Virus record (IMG/VR): IMGVR_UViG_3300035122_000028
Coordinates: 1-33,054 of that record
Source of the DNA: a virus
Strand: one strand, 5' to 3'
DNA: 33,054 nucleotides
Shown piece after piece: positions 23,230-31,296 of this stretch; position 1 is the first letter of the stretch, and the number at the start of each line of letters is the position of its first letter. Made by a program: the position numbers and the translations under genes. The notes below the pieces were generated by a model, which did no database searches, had not been told where the DNA came from, and saw only the letters and a list, made by a program, of their open reading frames with translations.

Positions 23230-26183
23230 TGCCCTTTCCTACTGCCCTATCTGCCGGGGAGATTACCCAGGTTCGACAACCGGAGCAAGCCTTCGAGCAT
23301 TACCTCCTGGTCAATCCCAACGATATTGTCTGGCAGGCGGAGGTGAACGATACCAAAAGCGCGGTGAATTATGCGCAGTTCGATTGGACCAATACCACAT
23401 CCGGGAATCGTGCCAATGTCATGGTTGGAATGGTCATGATGATTACCGCTGCCTCGGATGATTTCAGCGATCCGGTACGGCGCGGGCGGATACGGGAAAC
23501 GCCCGATGCAACCACCGTCTATTGCAATGAAGACGGCACCGACATTGACGCGACTATGTACGTGACCGTTTTCGATGATTTTGACATTATGGAACGGTTG
23601 CAGCGCGTGGGTCCAGATGGCACGAAATACAAAGATTGGGACGATACCTGGAGCGATCTGCCCCCGATTATTTACGATTTGCAATCGGTGTATGCCGATT
23701 TTTCTGAAGCGGCTACCGTAGACATTGCCTTTGCCCCGTCCGCAACAGCAGTCGCCGATGGTCGCGCCATCAGTACCTGGTCCTGGGATATTGGAGATGG
23801 CAGTTTTCAGGCGGGCAATGCCAACACTCAGAACATTACCGCTCGATTCCCCGGCTATGAAACCAATGAACACCGTTGGGTTCATCTAACTGTTACCGAT
23901 GATAACGGCAACAGTATCACCTTCCATTTTGAGGTATACACGGTCGCCAAACACAGCAGCACGGCGGTTAAGTTGGATAGCGGTAGCCTGCAAATTAACG
24001 GCACGATTGAGGACGGTTGGAACGGGGTGATTACCGCCCGGAATGGGTTGGCAGAAAGTGAAGTCTACGATCAGACGCGGGTAGCGATTGCCGGAATCGA
24101 CAGTTACGACGGAACCAGTACCCCAATTGTTAGCAATATCCTGTTTGTGGGGCGCTTGCGCCAGGAATCGGATTTGGCCACTGCCGATGAAACCAGTGCC
24201 AGTTATTCGGAAACGACTTTTACATTGGAAGGGTTTGCCACCCAATTGGCCGGGTTACCTGCCCCGGCGCTGTCTATCCAGGACGAAGCCAGCCCCGATG
24301 CCTGGGGGGAAATGACCGATCCCAATCCCTTGCGCTCGATTGTTTATTTCCTGGCTTTTCATACCACTTTTTGTACGCTATCCAGCATCAGCCACGATGA
24401 CCTGAGCGGTTACGTATTGGGGGATTTTTCGCTAGGGGAAACCAGCGCCCTCGATAACGTCAATCGCCAGATGGACTCCTGTAACGGCATTGCGGCATTT
24501 GCACCATCGGGGGAAACCACCTTACGGCGTAAAGCCTCCTACCAAGCCGATGCGGACCGGGCCGGGTTAACCACCGTGTTTGACTTTACCACCGCCGACA
24601 TCACCCCAACACTGGCTATGGATTACGAATATGGGGAGCAGGTGGGTGAGATCGAAGCCGGGGCGGTCGTCTACAATACCACCATTGACGACATTCAATA
24701 CCGGTATATCGGGCGCGCCCCGGCCTCGACCTTGGGCAGTGGACACGAACGCGCTCAATTGAACGGGCAGGTGTTAATCGCCGATAGCAGCGACGGTGAG
24801 GCCCGTGGCGAACTGGTGCAGCGCACTGCCGATCATCTGGCCTATATCAATAATAAAGTACGCATGGATGTCGGTTTAATGGACGGGTTCTGGTGGCTTA
24901 TTCCAACCTTGCACCAACGCTATACCTTTACCCTGGCGGCAACCGATACCGCACGGGGGCGCGTGTATTCGAGTAGCCAGTATTGGCAATTGCTCAGTGT
25001 TAGCTACACGGCTGACAACGAGACTAACGAACGGCTGCTCACCGCTACATTTGAAGCGGAAACACAGGGCGAAAATGCCGGAGTTGCGGTAACGCTGGTT
25101 CCTGATGTAAACGGGTTAGATTATTCGTTGCCGCCTTTGTCCGCCTACGACAGTTTTCCCGATGATCCGTTGACCAACTTTCCGGTCGATGACCCAGAAA
25201 CAGACCCGTACATGTCGGGGACATCGCAAGCCAATCAAGCGGATGGCAACAACAGCGATAGCCCGTTAGGGTGTGAGGCGCTAAACATCCCGTTTTTCTC
25301 CGATCTATCCCGTGCCACGACACGCAGTACCGAAAACGCCGAGACGTATGTGATTACAGTGGAGGGCGAGGCGGTTATCGGGATAACATCAGGGTTAAAT
25401 ATCGACTTTTCCGACGCCACAAAATATAGTTTTGTGGATACAACCGGGTCAGCACCACCTTATCTCTGTTGTAATCCCTCCATATTGGAAGGTTCCCCGC
25501 CCGCTGGCAGTTCATCGGGCGGCAATGCGGCTGAAGATGGCGGGATTTATGATAGTACAATTGTGGGCGCAAATCGCTATCGCAATGGTGCCTACTGCAA
25601 ATCCTCCCCATTTAGTGCGGTAAAAACCATCGAATCGGTGAGCATGAATATTTATCGGACCGATGGGACCATAGGCGATGGTGAGGATATTGCAATTTAT
25701 TGTGAATTGTACGACGATGGAGATGTACGAATCGGTTTGATGAAAAAATCCTTTGCATTAACCAACGATGCCTGGACCGCCTGTTCTTTATCTTCGACCG
25801 ATGACCTCATCGAAGGCACGAATGAAGGGGTATCCTATTGTTATATCGGAAGTCAGAATACCAGTGGCAGCACCTTTAACAACGATTACTACACCGACGA
25901 TATTGTGCTTGCCACCAGTTCGGTAACCGCGCATGGAGATGCATTTTACTACGATTACGACAACGAAGAAGCGCAATTGTATCCCGGCGCGCAGGGTTTT
26001 CAACTGGACGGGGACCGCCCGACCGGAATCCCGGCTTACAATCCCGCCCATTATTACCAGTTTACCGCTACCGGGGATGGCAGCACCTTCTCGTTTCATT
26101 TTGAACTGGCCGATTACAGCGAAGTGAATCACAATCAGTTGCTGGTGACCATTTGTGGTCCTAATATGGGAACGACCACATGA
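23229..26183 (+). CDS. Large tail tip/hub protein with a PKD domain
   Basis: The largest product here (984 residues) lies where tail tip or tail-associated lysin genes are coded. An N-terminal 150 residues precede a PKD-like beta sandwich at about 160-240, with WSWDIGDGS (184-192) and WVHLTVTDDNGN (217-228), a domain type that binds proteins or glycans. From 250 to about 630 comes a beta-rich part with VITARNGLAE, ATQLAGLPAPAL and a hub-like rhythm. The last 300 residues are Ser-, Gly- and Asp-rich and include beta repeats, like a receptor-binding or fibre-holding end. No peptidase motif was found. Confidence 0.7.
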   Translation: MPFPTALSAGEITQVRQPEQAFEHYLLVNPNDIVWQAEVNDTKSAVNYAQFDWTNTTSGNRANVMVGMVMMITAASDDFSDPVRRGRIRETPDATTVYCNEDGTDIDATMYVTVFDDFDIMERLQRVGPDGTKYKDWDDTWSDLPPIIYDLQSVYADFSEAATVDIAFAPSATAVADGRAISTWSWDIGDGSFQAGNANTQNITARFPGYETNEHRWVHLTVTDDNGNSITFHFEVYTVAKHSSTAVKLDSGSLQINGTIEDGWNGVITARNGLAESEVYDQTRVAIAGIDSYDGTSTPIVSNILFVGRLRQESDLATADETSASYSETTFTLEGFATQLAGLPAPALSIQDEASPDAWGEMTDPNPLRSIVYFLAFHTTFCTLSSISHDDLSGYVLGDFSLGETSALDNVNRQMDSCNGIAAFAPSGETTLRRKASYQADADRAGLTTVFDFTTADITPTLAMDYEYGEQVGEIEAGAVVYNTTIDDIQYRYIGRAPASTLGSGHERAQLNGQVLIADSSDGEARGELVQRTADHLAYINNKVRMDVGLMDGFWWLIPTLHQRYTFTLAATDTARGRVYSSSQYWQLLSVSYTADNETNERLLTATFEAETQGENAGVAVTLVPDVNGLDYSLPPLSAYDSFPDDPLTNFPVDDPETDPYMSGTSQANQADGNNSDSPLGCEALNIPFFSDLSRATTRSTENAETYVITVEGEAVIGITSGLNIDFSDATKYSFVDTTGSAPPYLCCNPSILEGSPPAGSSSGGNAAEDGGIYDSTIVGANRYRNGAYCKSSPFSAVKTIESVSMNIYRTDGTIGDGEDIAIYCELYDDGDVRIGLMKKSFALTNDAWTACSLSSTDDLIEGTNEGVSYCYIGSQNTSGSTFNNDYYTDDIVLATSSVTAHGDAFYYDYDNEEAQLYPGAQGFQLDGDRPTGIPAYNPAHYYQFTATGDGSTFSFHFELADYSEVNHNQLLVTICGPNMGTTT

Positions 26184-27520
26184 GCTATTACAGTGATCGC
26201 CCACGCATATTGCGACTGCGGCGCAAACTGCAACGCGCCGATTACAATCGTCCGGCGGTAGTGGGGGATGAATCAGGGATTGTGTACGCCGGACCGGGTA
26301 AAATCTGGGTTCGGTTTCGCGGTGGGTTGGATGCTAATGGCGCGGTAACCTTCGCCCCGGCGGTGAAAGTGTATCGTGGCAGCAGCAACTACTGGGACAA
26401 ACCCAATGCTCCGGTGCGTATCGGGTATGATGCCAACGATCATCTGGTGGTGTTGGGCATTGACAACCAGGAGGCGGAAAACGCCGGGCTGGATAGCCAG
26501 ATGCTCAACTATGGCAGCAAATCCAGCCGTTGGTTTCTTCTCAAATACGCCACACGCGCCGCCTGCCGTCCGGTAAGCAACAGCGACGATAGCAGCACCC
26601 TGGTCAGTGTGCGGAGCCTGATATACGACGATAATTACGGCGATCTCAATCGATTGCCCGACACTGCACGTCAGGCGGATAAGATCGATTTGGCGAGTTA
26701 TGTCCCGGCAGCGGGGTATCATCGGATTGTGGTCGTGTTTGCTCGCACGATTGCGAACACCTTCCAGGTGGTGGGTAGCACCGCGCAACTGGAAACGTCC
26801 GACCTGGACCTGACCGATTACAATGAGTGTTTTGCCCAACGAGACGCGGAAACCATCCCCCTGGCCGCCTACAAGTTGTACGGTGGGCAAACGGCAGTGG
26901 TTATCCGCGATATGTCCGAGGACTTGCGGCAATTCGTCAACATGCCGCAACGGGAGGGTTTCCCGAATCCGGTCGCCAAAAAGACGATTCTCCGGGCAGG
27001 GATGTCGCACACGGTCTCCGACAAACTGACCATCACCGGCAAATTGACGGTCAAGGGCAAATTGACCATCCATAAAGCCCGACCATGTACAGTGCCACAG
27101 GTTATTGGACCGGTCTATCTGCCGGTAGAAATCTTACACAACTCCGCCGAGACGACGACGGTGACCACCAGTTCCAGTCAGTGGAACAACTGCGGCATTT
27201 ATCAGGATTCCCCGGCGGACAATCAGGTGGTGTATCGGGTACGCACCTACCTGGATCCTGCCGTGTACCGCTGTCGGATTGTGTACACCAAATCGTCTAA
27301 TACGGCCATCATTCAATTGCGTTTGGTGGGGACGGAAACGGTGACCGGATCGACGATCGACACCTATGCCGCCGTAATCGCCTACAATAATGTGGACGAT
27401 GAGAACCTGACCATCAGCAAATCCGGGGAATATCGGGTCGAACTGATTACCAATGGCAAAAACGGATCATCATCTGATTATTATGCATGGTTGCAATCCA
27501 TATCATTAAGCAAACAATAG
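26180..27520 (+). CDS. Tail fibre or tail tip appendage protein, 446 aa
   Basis: The protein is beta-rich and follows the large tip protein by an ATGA overlap. A first part (1-130) is basic at its N-terminus and strand-rich, a middle part reaches to about 280, and a short repeat LTITGKLTVKGKLTIHK (about 282-298) looks like a step of a beta-helix or fibre shaft. The last 150 residues look like a jelly-roll end domain (VYRVRTYLDPAVYRCRIVYTKSS, then IQLRLVG). This is the layout of a short fibre or tip protein that may bind the host. Confidence 0.6.
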   Translation: MSYYSDRPRILRLRRKLQRADYNRPAVVGDESGIVYAGPGKIWVRFRGGLDANGAVTFAPAVKVYRGSSNYWDKPNAPVRIGYDANDHLVVLGIDNQEAENAGLDSQMLNYGSKSSRWFLLKYATRAACRPVSNSDDSSTLVSVRSLIYDDNYGDLNRLPDTARQADKIDLASYVPAAGYHRIVVVFARTIANTFQVVGSTAQLETSDLDLTDYNECFAQRDAETIPLAAYKLYGGQTAVVIRDMSEDLRQFVNMPQREGFPNPVAKKTILRAGMSHTVSDKLTITGKLTVKGKLTIHKARPCTVPQVIGPVYLPVEILHNSAETTTVTTSSSQWNNCGIYQDSPADNQVVYRVRTYLDPAVYRCRIVYTKSSNTAIIQLRLVGTETVTGSTIDTYAAVIAYNNVDDENLTISKSGEYRVELITNGKNGSSSDYYAWLQSISLSKQ

Positions 27521-27529
27521 GAGGTTCCC

Positions 27530-28021
27530 ATGAGCGGAATGGATTTTGACGGGAGTTTCGCCCCAGCCAATGCTACTTCACTCACAATCGCATCGGGCGT
27601 AATTACTGTATCTCAGGTACGGCATATCGTCGCGGCGGAAACAGGCACAACCGACGACCTGGCGACGATTACGGTGGACAGCACAATAGGCAGTGGCTAT
27701 GGTGGCATTCTGATATTGCAGGCCGATTCCGGCGATACGATTACTGTGAAAGATGGCACAGGCAATATCACTACTGGGAATAACGCCGATATCATTCTGG
27801 AAGGGGACGCACGTCTCTGTCTGGAATATGACACCGCTAACTCTGATTGGAAACCGTTCAATAACACAGCACAGGTGAGCGCATTCACAGTCACCAACTG
27901 GACCGAAGATTTTGCCATGGATTGCGACGGCGCTGCCGATGCCGAAATCTGTGACGTGTTGGGAACCCTTATCAAGGAACTGATTGCCAGTGGGCTGATT
28001 GCTGGGACGGTGAGTGCATGA
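27530..28021 (+). CDS. Small fibre-like or appendage protein, 163 aa
   Basis: The product is rich in Thr, Asp and Gly and has the repeat-like beta pattern of a short spike or shaft (TSLTIASGVITVSQVRHIV, ATITVDS, TITVKDGTGN, ADIILEGDARLCLEYD), then a short helical end (ICDVLGTLIKELIASGLI). It follows a strong ribosome binding site (AGGAGG). Close neighbours are fibre genes, so a role in the same organelle is likely. No enzymatic motif is seen. Confidence 0.5.
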   Translation: MSGMDFDGSFAPANATSLTIASGVITVSQVRHIVAAETGTTDDLATITVDSTIGSGYGGILILQADSGDTITVKDGTGNITTGNNADIILEGDARLCLEYDTANSDWKPFNNTAQVSAFTVTNWTEDFAMDCDGAADAEICDVLGTLIKELIASGLIAGTVSA

Positions 28022-28416
28022 TAGCCTTTGCCGTACTGCTACAAATCCTCGCTTGCCTGAACAATCCTGATCCCCCTACCCTGCGTTCCTGGACGATGCA
28101 TCGCAATGATATTTTGACGGCGACCCAATGGCGGGCATGGCAGGATTTGGAAGGGCGTAATTTATGGTTGGGGTATGCGCATGGTGGATGGGCTACATCT
28201 GGCGATGAGCGTTGGGCTGGCAGACTGATTGGCGATGATTATGTGGTGTGGTTATTCTATAGCCCGTCACGCCAGGAGTACGAACTGTTCCCGTTTGCCG
28301 ATACCCGTATCTATGCCGATGCCAACGGCGATCATTACGGGATGCATCCCTGCGGCGGTTGGGCGGTGGATAAAGAGATAATCGAAGCACTTATCGAAAG
28401 CGATAATGATGGTTGA
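28018..28416 (+). CDS. Small exported or lipid-anchored protein, 132 aa, unknown
   Basis: The product begins with a hydrophobic stretch MIAFAVLLQILAC (1-13), in which ILAC resembles a lipobox with C13 as the lipidation site, but the start has no positive charge. The rest is a compact domain rich in Trp and Tyr (TATQWRAWQDLEGRNLWLGYAHGG, then VVWLFYSPSRQEYELF). It might be a superinfection-exclusion or lysis accessory protein. This is inferred from place only. It overlaps the preceding gene by ATGA and the next by 11 bases. Confidence 0.5.
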   Translation: MIAFAVLLQILACLNNPDPPTLRSWTMHRNDILTATQWRAWQDLEGRNLWLGYAHGGWATSGDERWAGRLIGDDYVVWLFYSPSRQEYELFPFADTRIYADANGDHYGMHPCGGWAVDKEIIEALIESDNDG

Positions 28417-29209
28417 ACCCACCACGATAGAAATCATTGCCCAACTTGGGGCTATTGGCATGTCGGCATTGGCGGTGGTCATTGTGTCGATTGTCGTGTA
28501 CCGGACACGTCCGAATCAGGATGTGCAATTGAGGCTTATCGGTGTACTCCAAACTCAGGGCGAAACGGCGGAGAAACAGAGTGCCAATGCCGAACGGCTA
28601 CGTCAACAGTTGGAATTGCACGATACCAATAGCACCGACCGGGATAACGCCATAGTGGAATTCATGAAGTTGCTCAAAGCCGGGCAGACGACCATCTTGA
28701 CGGCTACCGAAACGATTTCCAAAAACATCCTCGCGACGAACAAATTGATGAGTGAGACGGCAGAAAAGATGACCTCAGATGACATCAGTGGGAAACTGGA
28801 CCGCGCATTGGCGCTGTTGGAAGGTATTGACCAGAAATTGAACAACATCGATCAAGACCTGGAATCAACCAAGAAGGAAGTCGCCGTTGTCAAGCAAGAT
28901 GTCCAGGACATCCAAAAAGCCCAGACCGGGGAGTATCCTTCTGTTGCGAATTACAACAAATCCGAGGGGCAGGCTGAACCCGATACACCAGCACAGCATG
29001 ATGCCGTGAAAACGAATACGCTACACGAAACCTCGACGGAAACAACCGATATCGCGAAACGCACGCACACCGTATCGGATTCCCCTGCCCCTGTTTCAAA
29101 ATCACAGGCCCGTCAAGCCGCTAATAACGGCAATGACAATGGCAAATCGAATGATAACGACGAAGACGACGATAATGGCGCGGCTGATCCCGTGCCACGA
29201 CCAAACTAA
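28406..29209 (+). CDS. Membrane-anchored coiled-coil protein, spanin- or holin-like
   Basis: The 267-residue product has one N-terminal membrane segment (about 9-32), a coiled-coil-rich body (about 45-170, with heptad-like LEGIDQKLNNIDQDLESTKKEVAVVKQDVQDI) and a long, disordered, Asn/Asp-rich tail after residue 170. This shape matches inner-membrane spanins or lysis regulators, but no family is certain. It lies before the holin candidate. If the host has one membrane, spanin is less likely. Confidence 0.5.
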   Translation: MMVEPTTIEIIAQLGAIGMSALAVVIVSIVVYRTRPNQDVQLRLIGVLQTQGETAEKQSANAERLRQQLELHDTNSTDRDNAIVEFMKLLKAGQTTILTATETISKNILATNKLMSETAEKMTSDDISGKLDRALALLEGIDQKLNNIDQDLESTKKEVAVVKQDVQDIQKAQTGEYPSVANYNKSEGQAEPDTPAQHDAVKTNTLHETSTETTDIAKRTHTVSDSPAPVSKSQARQAANNGNDNGKSNDNDEDDDNGAADPVPRPN

Positions 29210-29220
29210 GGAGGATAACG

Positions 29221-29673
29221 ATGATTGAATATAACGAAGTGATGCTGACGGCGATACTCGGACTAAGCGCCAGTGTCTATGCCATCATGGAAGCGGTAGG
29301 GAAGCCGTTCCTGAAGCGGGTAATCGCATGGGTAGAAACGCAAAAGTGGATACCTATTCTGAACGGCATTGATCCAAAAGAGCGTGGGAAAAAGCTAACC
29401 AAAACCGTGTATCCAATCGTCTGGCGCGTGTTGGGCGTACTCTTGGGCATTGGGGCGGTAGCGCTGTCTGGCAATGGCAACGTGAGCTTTCTGAAAATGT
29501 GGAACATCTATCTTGCAGACCTGCCCGACTGGGTGGACATCCTGGTGACTGGCGTTGTGGTTGGGTTGGGAGATCGGGGAATCCACTGGCTGGTAGACTG
29601 GATCGAAGCCAACGGGATTAGCATCGCGAACTGGTTGGAGAAGGCGGGGAAGGTTGTGCCGGGACAAACCTAA
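29221..29673 (+). CDS. Probable holin, multi-pass membrane protein
   Basis: The 150-residue protein has three hydrophobic stretches, about 8-27, 64-83 and 103-120, with a basic link after the first and an amphipathic C-terminal end. It ends the plus-strand structural transcript and follows a strong ribosome binding site (AAGGAGG). Size and topology suit a holin. No endolysin was found beside it, so the lysis call is partial. Confidence 0.5.
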   Translation: MIEYNEVMLTAILGLSASVYAIMEAVGKPFLKRVIAWVETQKWIPILNGIDPKERGKKLTKTVYPIVWRVLGVLLGIGAVALSGNGNVSFLKMWNIYLADLPDWVDILVTGVVVGLGDRGIHWLVDWIEANGISIANWLEKAGKVVPGQT

Positions 29674-29674
29674 A

Positions 29675-29694
29675 GCCCCGACCGAAGCCGGGGC
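29675..29694 (-). terminator. Terminator between convergent operons
   Basis: On the minus strand the sequence reads an eight-pair stem, with one G-T wobble, around a C-TTCG-G tetraloop, then TTTAGGTTT. It ends the minus operon starting at 30461. On the plus strand the same stem has one mismatch and is followed by a G-rich stretch, so it is weaker there. Confidence 0.65.
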
Positions 29695-29700
29695 GGTGGG

Positions 29701-29907
29701 TTAATCTCGGTTGGCTTTGCCGCGATACTTGCCGCGACGGGCTAGGTTGTCAGGGTAGTCGATGCCCTGTGCGGCGCAGCGCCATTTCACGGCCCGGCGG
29801 ATGAATTCGGCCAGCCCGATACCCTCACGAGCCGCAGCCTCTTTCGAGGCCGCGTACTGCTCTTTGGTGCAGGTGGCATTGTGTTGGCTTGGTGTTTTAC
29901 GAGGCAT
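29701..29907 (-). CDS. Small ribbon-helix-helix-like protein, 68 aa
   Basis: The product is basic and its centre (TKEQYAASKEAAAREGIGLAEFIRRAVKW) has the helix-turn-helix spacing of CopG/Arc-type ribbon-helix-helix proteins, which bind DNA as dimers. A control role is possible. The ATG at 29907 shares an A with the upstream stop on the same strand (TAATG), so it is coupled. A start 12 bases earlier exists but has less support. Confidence 0.5.
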   Translation of the reverse strand: MPRKTPSQHNATCTKEQYAASKEAAAREGIGLAEFIRRAVKWRCAAQGIDYPDNLARRGKYRGKANRD

Positions 29908-30170
29908 TAGCCAAACCATTCATCTCGCGATGCATGGATATAGCCCCGGTATGTTCGGGGTTCCATAATGCCACATGATGCGGCACCCAGAGGTTCATCG
30001 GAAAAGGTTTCCCCTTCTCCCACTAATATTTCCTTGTCACCCCTCAGGGGGATAACAAGTTGATTCCCCCGTTTTTCCAGAGGATATTCGTATGGCAATC
30101 GTTCCCGATCACCGAAATATAGCATTACGAAGGGATTGCCCTTCTCGGAGGGGTATCTATTGTCATCCAT
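29907..30170 (-). CDS. Unknown small protein, 87 aa
   Basis: The product is acidic, beta-rich, and without membrane segments or known motifs. A good ribosome binding site (AAGGAG) lies seven bases before the ATG. It is the second of three genes in the minus operon fired from 30498-30526 and is coupled to the ribbon-helix-helix gene. Confidence 0.55.
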   Translation of the reverse strand: MDDNRYPSEKGNPFVMLYFGDRERLPYEYPLEKRGNQLVIPLRGDKEILVGEGETFSDEPLGAASCGIMEPRTYRGYIHASRDEWFG

Positions 30171-30191
30171 TGCATTGCTCCTTATGACTAT

Positions 30192-30237
30192 CGGGGAGTG
30201 AGTTCCCCGTCTACCCCAAAATCCCGGATCGACCGGG
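30192..30237 (-). terminator. Two hairpins in the minus operon gap
   Basis: CGGGGA and TCCCCG (30192-30209) and CCCGG and CCGGG (30223-30237) are short perfect hairpins. On the minus strand the second is followed by ATTTT, so it may be a weak terminator between the genes at 30276 and 29907. The first has no T run. Confidence 0.35.
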
Positions 30238-30243
30238 CTTGGG

Positions 30244-30276
30244 GGGTGTGGTGAGGGTGTGGTGAGGGTGAGGTGT
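30244..30276 (+). repeat. Three copies of an 11-bp direct repeat
   Basis: GGGTGTGGTGA at 30244-30254 is repeated exactly at 30255-30265 and, with two changes, at 30266-30276. The array lies between two minus-strand genes and overlaps the last base of the stop codon at 30276. It could be a protein-binding array or simple replication slippage. No gene lies within it. Confidence 0.6.
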
Positions 30277-30461
30277 TACGAGATTTCGTCTCCGTTTAAC
30301 TCCTCACGATATACTTTCCAGTAGGTACGGAAAGCATGGTAATCAAGTTCTTGGCGAATTTCGTCATCGAGTTGCTGGTACATTTCCAGCCCTGTGCAAT
30401 CCTTGTTCTCATCAGTGATATTTTCTGAGACAAAGTTCCGGGTCCGTTCACGCTTGTTCAT
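30276..30461 (-). CDS. Unknown small helical protein, 61 aa
   Basis: The product begins MNKRERTRNFVSENITDENK and looks fully helical, with an acidic centre (LDDEIRQELDYHAFRTYW). No family is recognised. It is the first gene after the strong minus promoter, with AAGGAG before the start, so it is likely to be made early or at high level. Small phage proteins in such places often act on host or phage regulators. Confidence 0.55.
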   Translation of the reverse strand: MNKRERTRNFVSENITDENKDCTGLEMYQQLDDEIRQELDYHAFRTYWKVYREELNGDEIS

Positions 30462-30486
30462 TTCATCGCTCCTTGTTGATTACCTG

Positions 30487-30510
30487 ACTATGCTTACAGT
30501 ATAGCATAGT
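30487..30510. promoter_or_regulatory. Operator-like dyad
   Basis: ACTATGCT (30487-30494) and AGCATAGT (30503-30510) are exact reverse complements with an eight-base spacer. The right arm covers the extended -10 element of the minus promoter, so a bound protein would block it. A weak plus-strand promoter toward the lipoprotein gene (TTGATT at 30476, TATAGC at 30500) would fall under the same site. Confidence 0.6.
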
Positions 30511-30526
30511 ACTAGTACCTTGTCAA
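30498..30526 (-). promoter_or_regulatory. Strong minus-strand promoter
   Basis: Read on the minus strand: TTGACA (30526-30521), a 17-base spacer, and TATACT (30503-30498) with the extended triplet TGC. The match to the sigma-70 pattern is close to ideal. It drives 30461 to 29701. The same TATGCTAT core is found in the promoters at 4-14 and 9471-9500. Confidence 0.85.
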
Positions 30527-30543
30527 GCAAACCAGGAGGTATT

Positions 30544-31269
30544 ATGCCTATTTCTCATAAATCTCTCATGTTTCTATTGGGCTTTGTCCTGTTGCTCACC
30601 GCCTGCGATTCGGGCGTCATTATCGTCACCCCAACACCCGCCCCCGACGCCACGCCCACACGGGAAGGACCGCACTGGTCGGTAGAGTGTGTACCGGACG
30701 AATGGCAGGGCCAGATCATCAACCCCAACCCCTGCCCGGTAAATTACGTACAGCATACACAAGACGATGGCACCATTCAGGAAATACCCGCCGGAATGGG
30801 ATTGCATCTGAATCCCAATGCCGATGGAATCCTGGAACGCCCTGACGCAGTGTATGAAGCAGGGGCAACCCATCTCTATACTTATGGCATGGTGGGTGAG
30901 TTTGGCATCTCTGAGACGGTGGAGATGTTTGCCAATCACTGCTACACGTTCAATGTGCCGGTAACCGTCAACTTCTTGGGATCGTCGGAGTGGGATAACT
31001 TCATCTTCTATTCCATCTTGCACCGTACCGATACCGGCCAACCCTACCCGCTTAACGAACACCCGGCAGTCCTAGTAGACGGCCAAACGGCGAAATTGTA
31101 CGCCCATTATCCACACCGTATCTTTTGGACATTTCAGCCCAATGTGGATGTCACGGTAGAATGGGAAGTGGGGTTCCGATCCGTCTGGGCTACGTCGTCA
31201 GCGGGGAATTATGTGGGCTTCGAGGCATTCGTGATTCAGGATCAGTTCAATACCAATATCTGTAAATGA
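30544..31269 (+). CDS. Phage-encoded lipoprotein with a Thr-Pro linker
   Basis: The 241-residue protein has a clear lipoprotein signal: basic start, hydrophobic core FLLGFVLLL (9-17) and lipobox LTAC with C21. A short linker VTPTPAPDATPTRE follows, then a beta-rich domain of about 200 residues with few cysteines and no catalytic motif. It is the only plus-strand gene between two minus operons, with AGGAGG before the ATG, so it is likely an independent expression unit (moron), perhaps changing the host surface. Linkers of this kind are common in Chloroflexota, a weak host clue. An in-frame TTG at 30520 gives a worse start. Confidence 0.75.
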   Translation: MPISHKSLMFLLGFVLLLTACDSGVIIVTPTPAPDATPTREGPHWSVECVPDEWQGQIINPNPCPVNYVQHTQDDGTIQEIPAGMGLHLNPNADGILERPDAVYEAGATHLYTYGMVGEFGISETVEMFANHCYTFNVPVTVNFLGSSEWDNFIFYSILHRTDTGQPYPLNEHPAVLVDGQTAKLYAHYPHRIFWTFQPNVDVTVEWEVGFRSVWATSSAGNYVGFEAFVIQDQFNTNICK

Positions 31270-31270
31270 C

Positions 31271-31296
31271 AATATCCATTGCCGTCAATGGGTATT
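31271..31296. terminator. Hairpin between convergent genes
   Basis: AATATCCATTG (31271-31281) pairs with CAATGGGTATT (31286-31296) with one G-T wobble around a CCGT loop. It lies just after the lipoprotein stop and overlaps the stop of the minus gene at 31295. No long T run follows on either strand, so termination is inferred from place and stem. Confidence 0.45.

Noticed and set aside
26273-27073. Minus-strand ORF of 266 codons opposite the fibre gene
   Set aside because: No start signal, composition of a shadow frame, and the plus frame is coupled to both neighbours.
30244-30276. CRISPR array
   Set aside because: Units are 11 bases in direct contact with no spacers; this is a simple tandem repeat.
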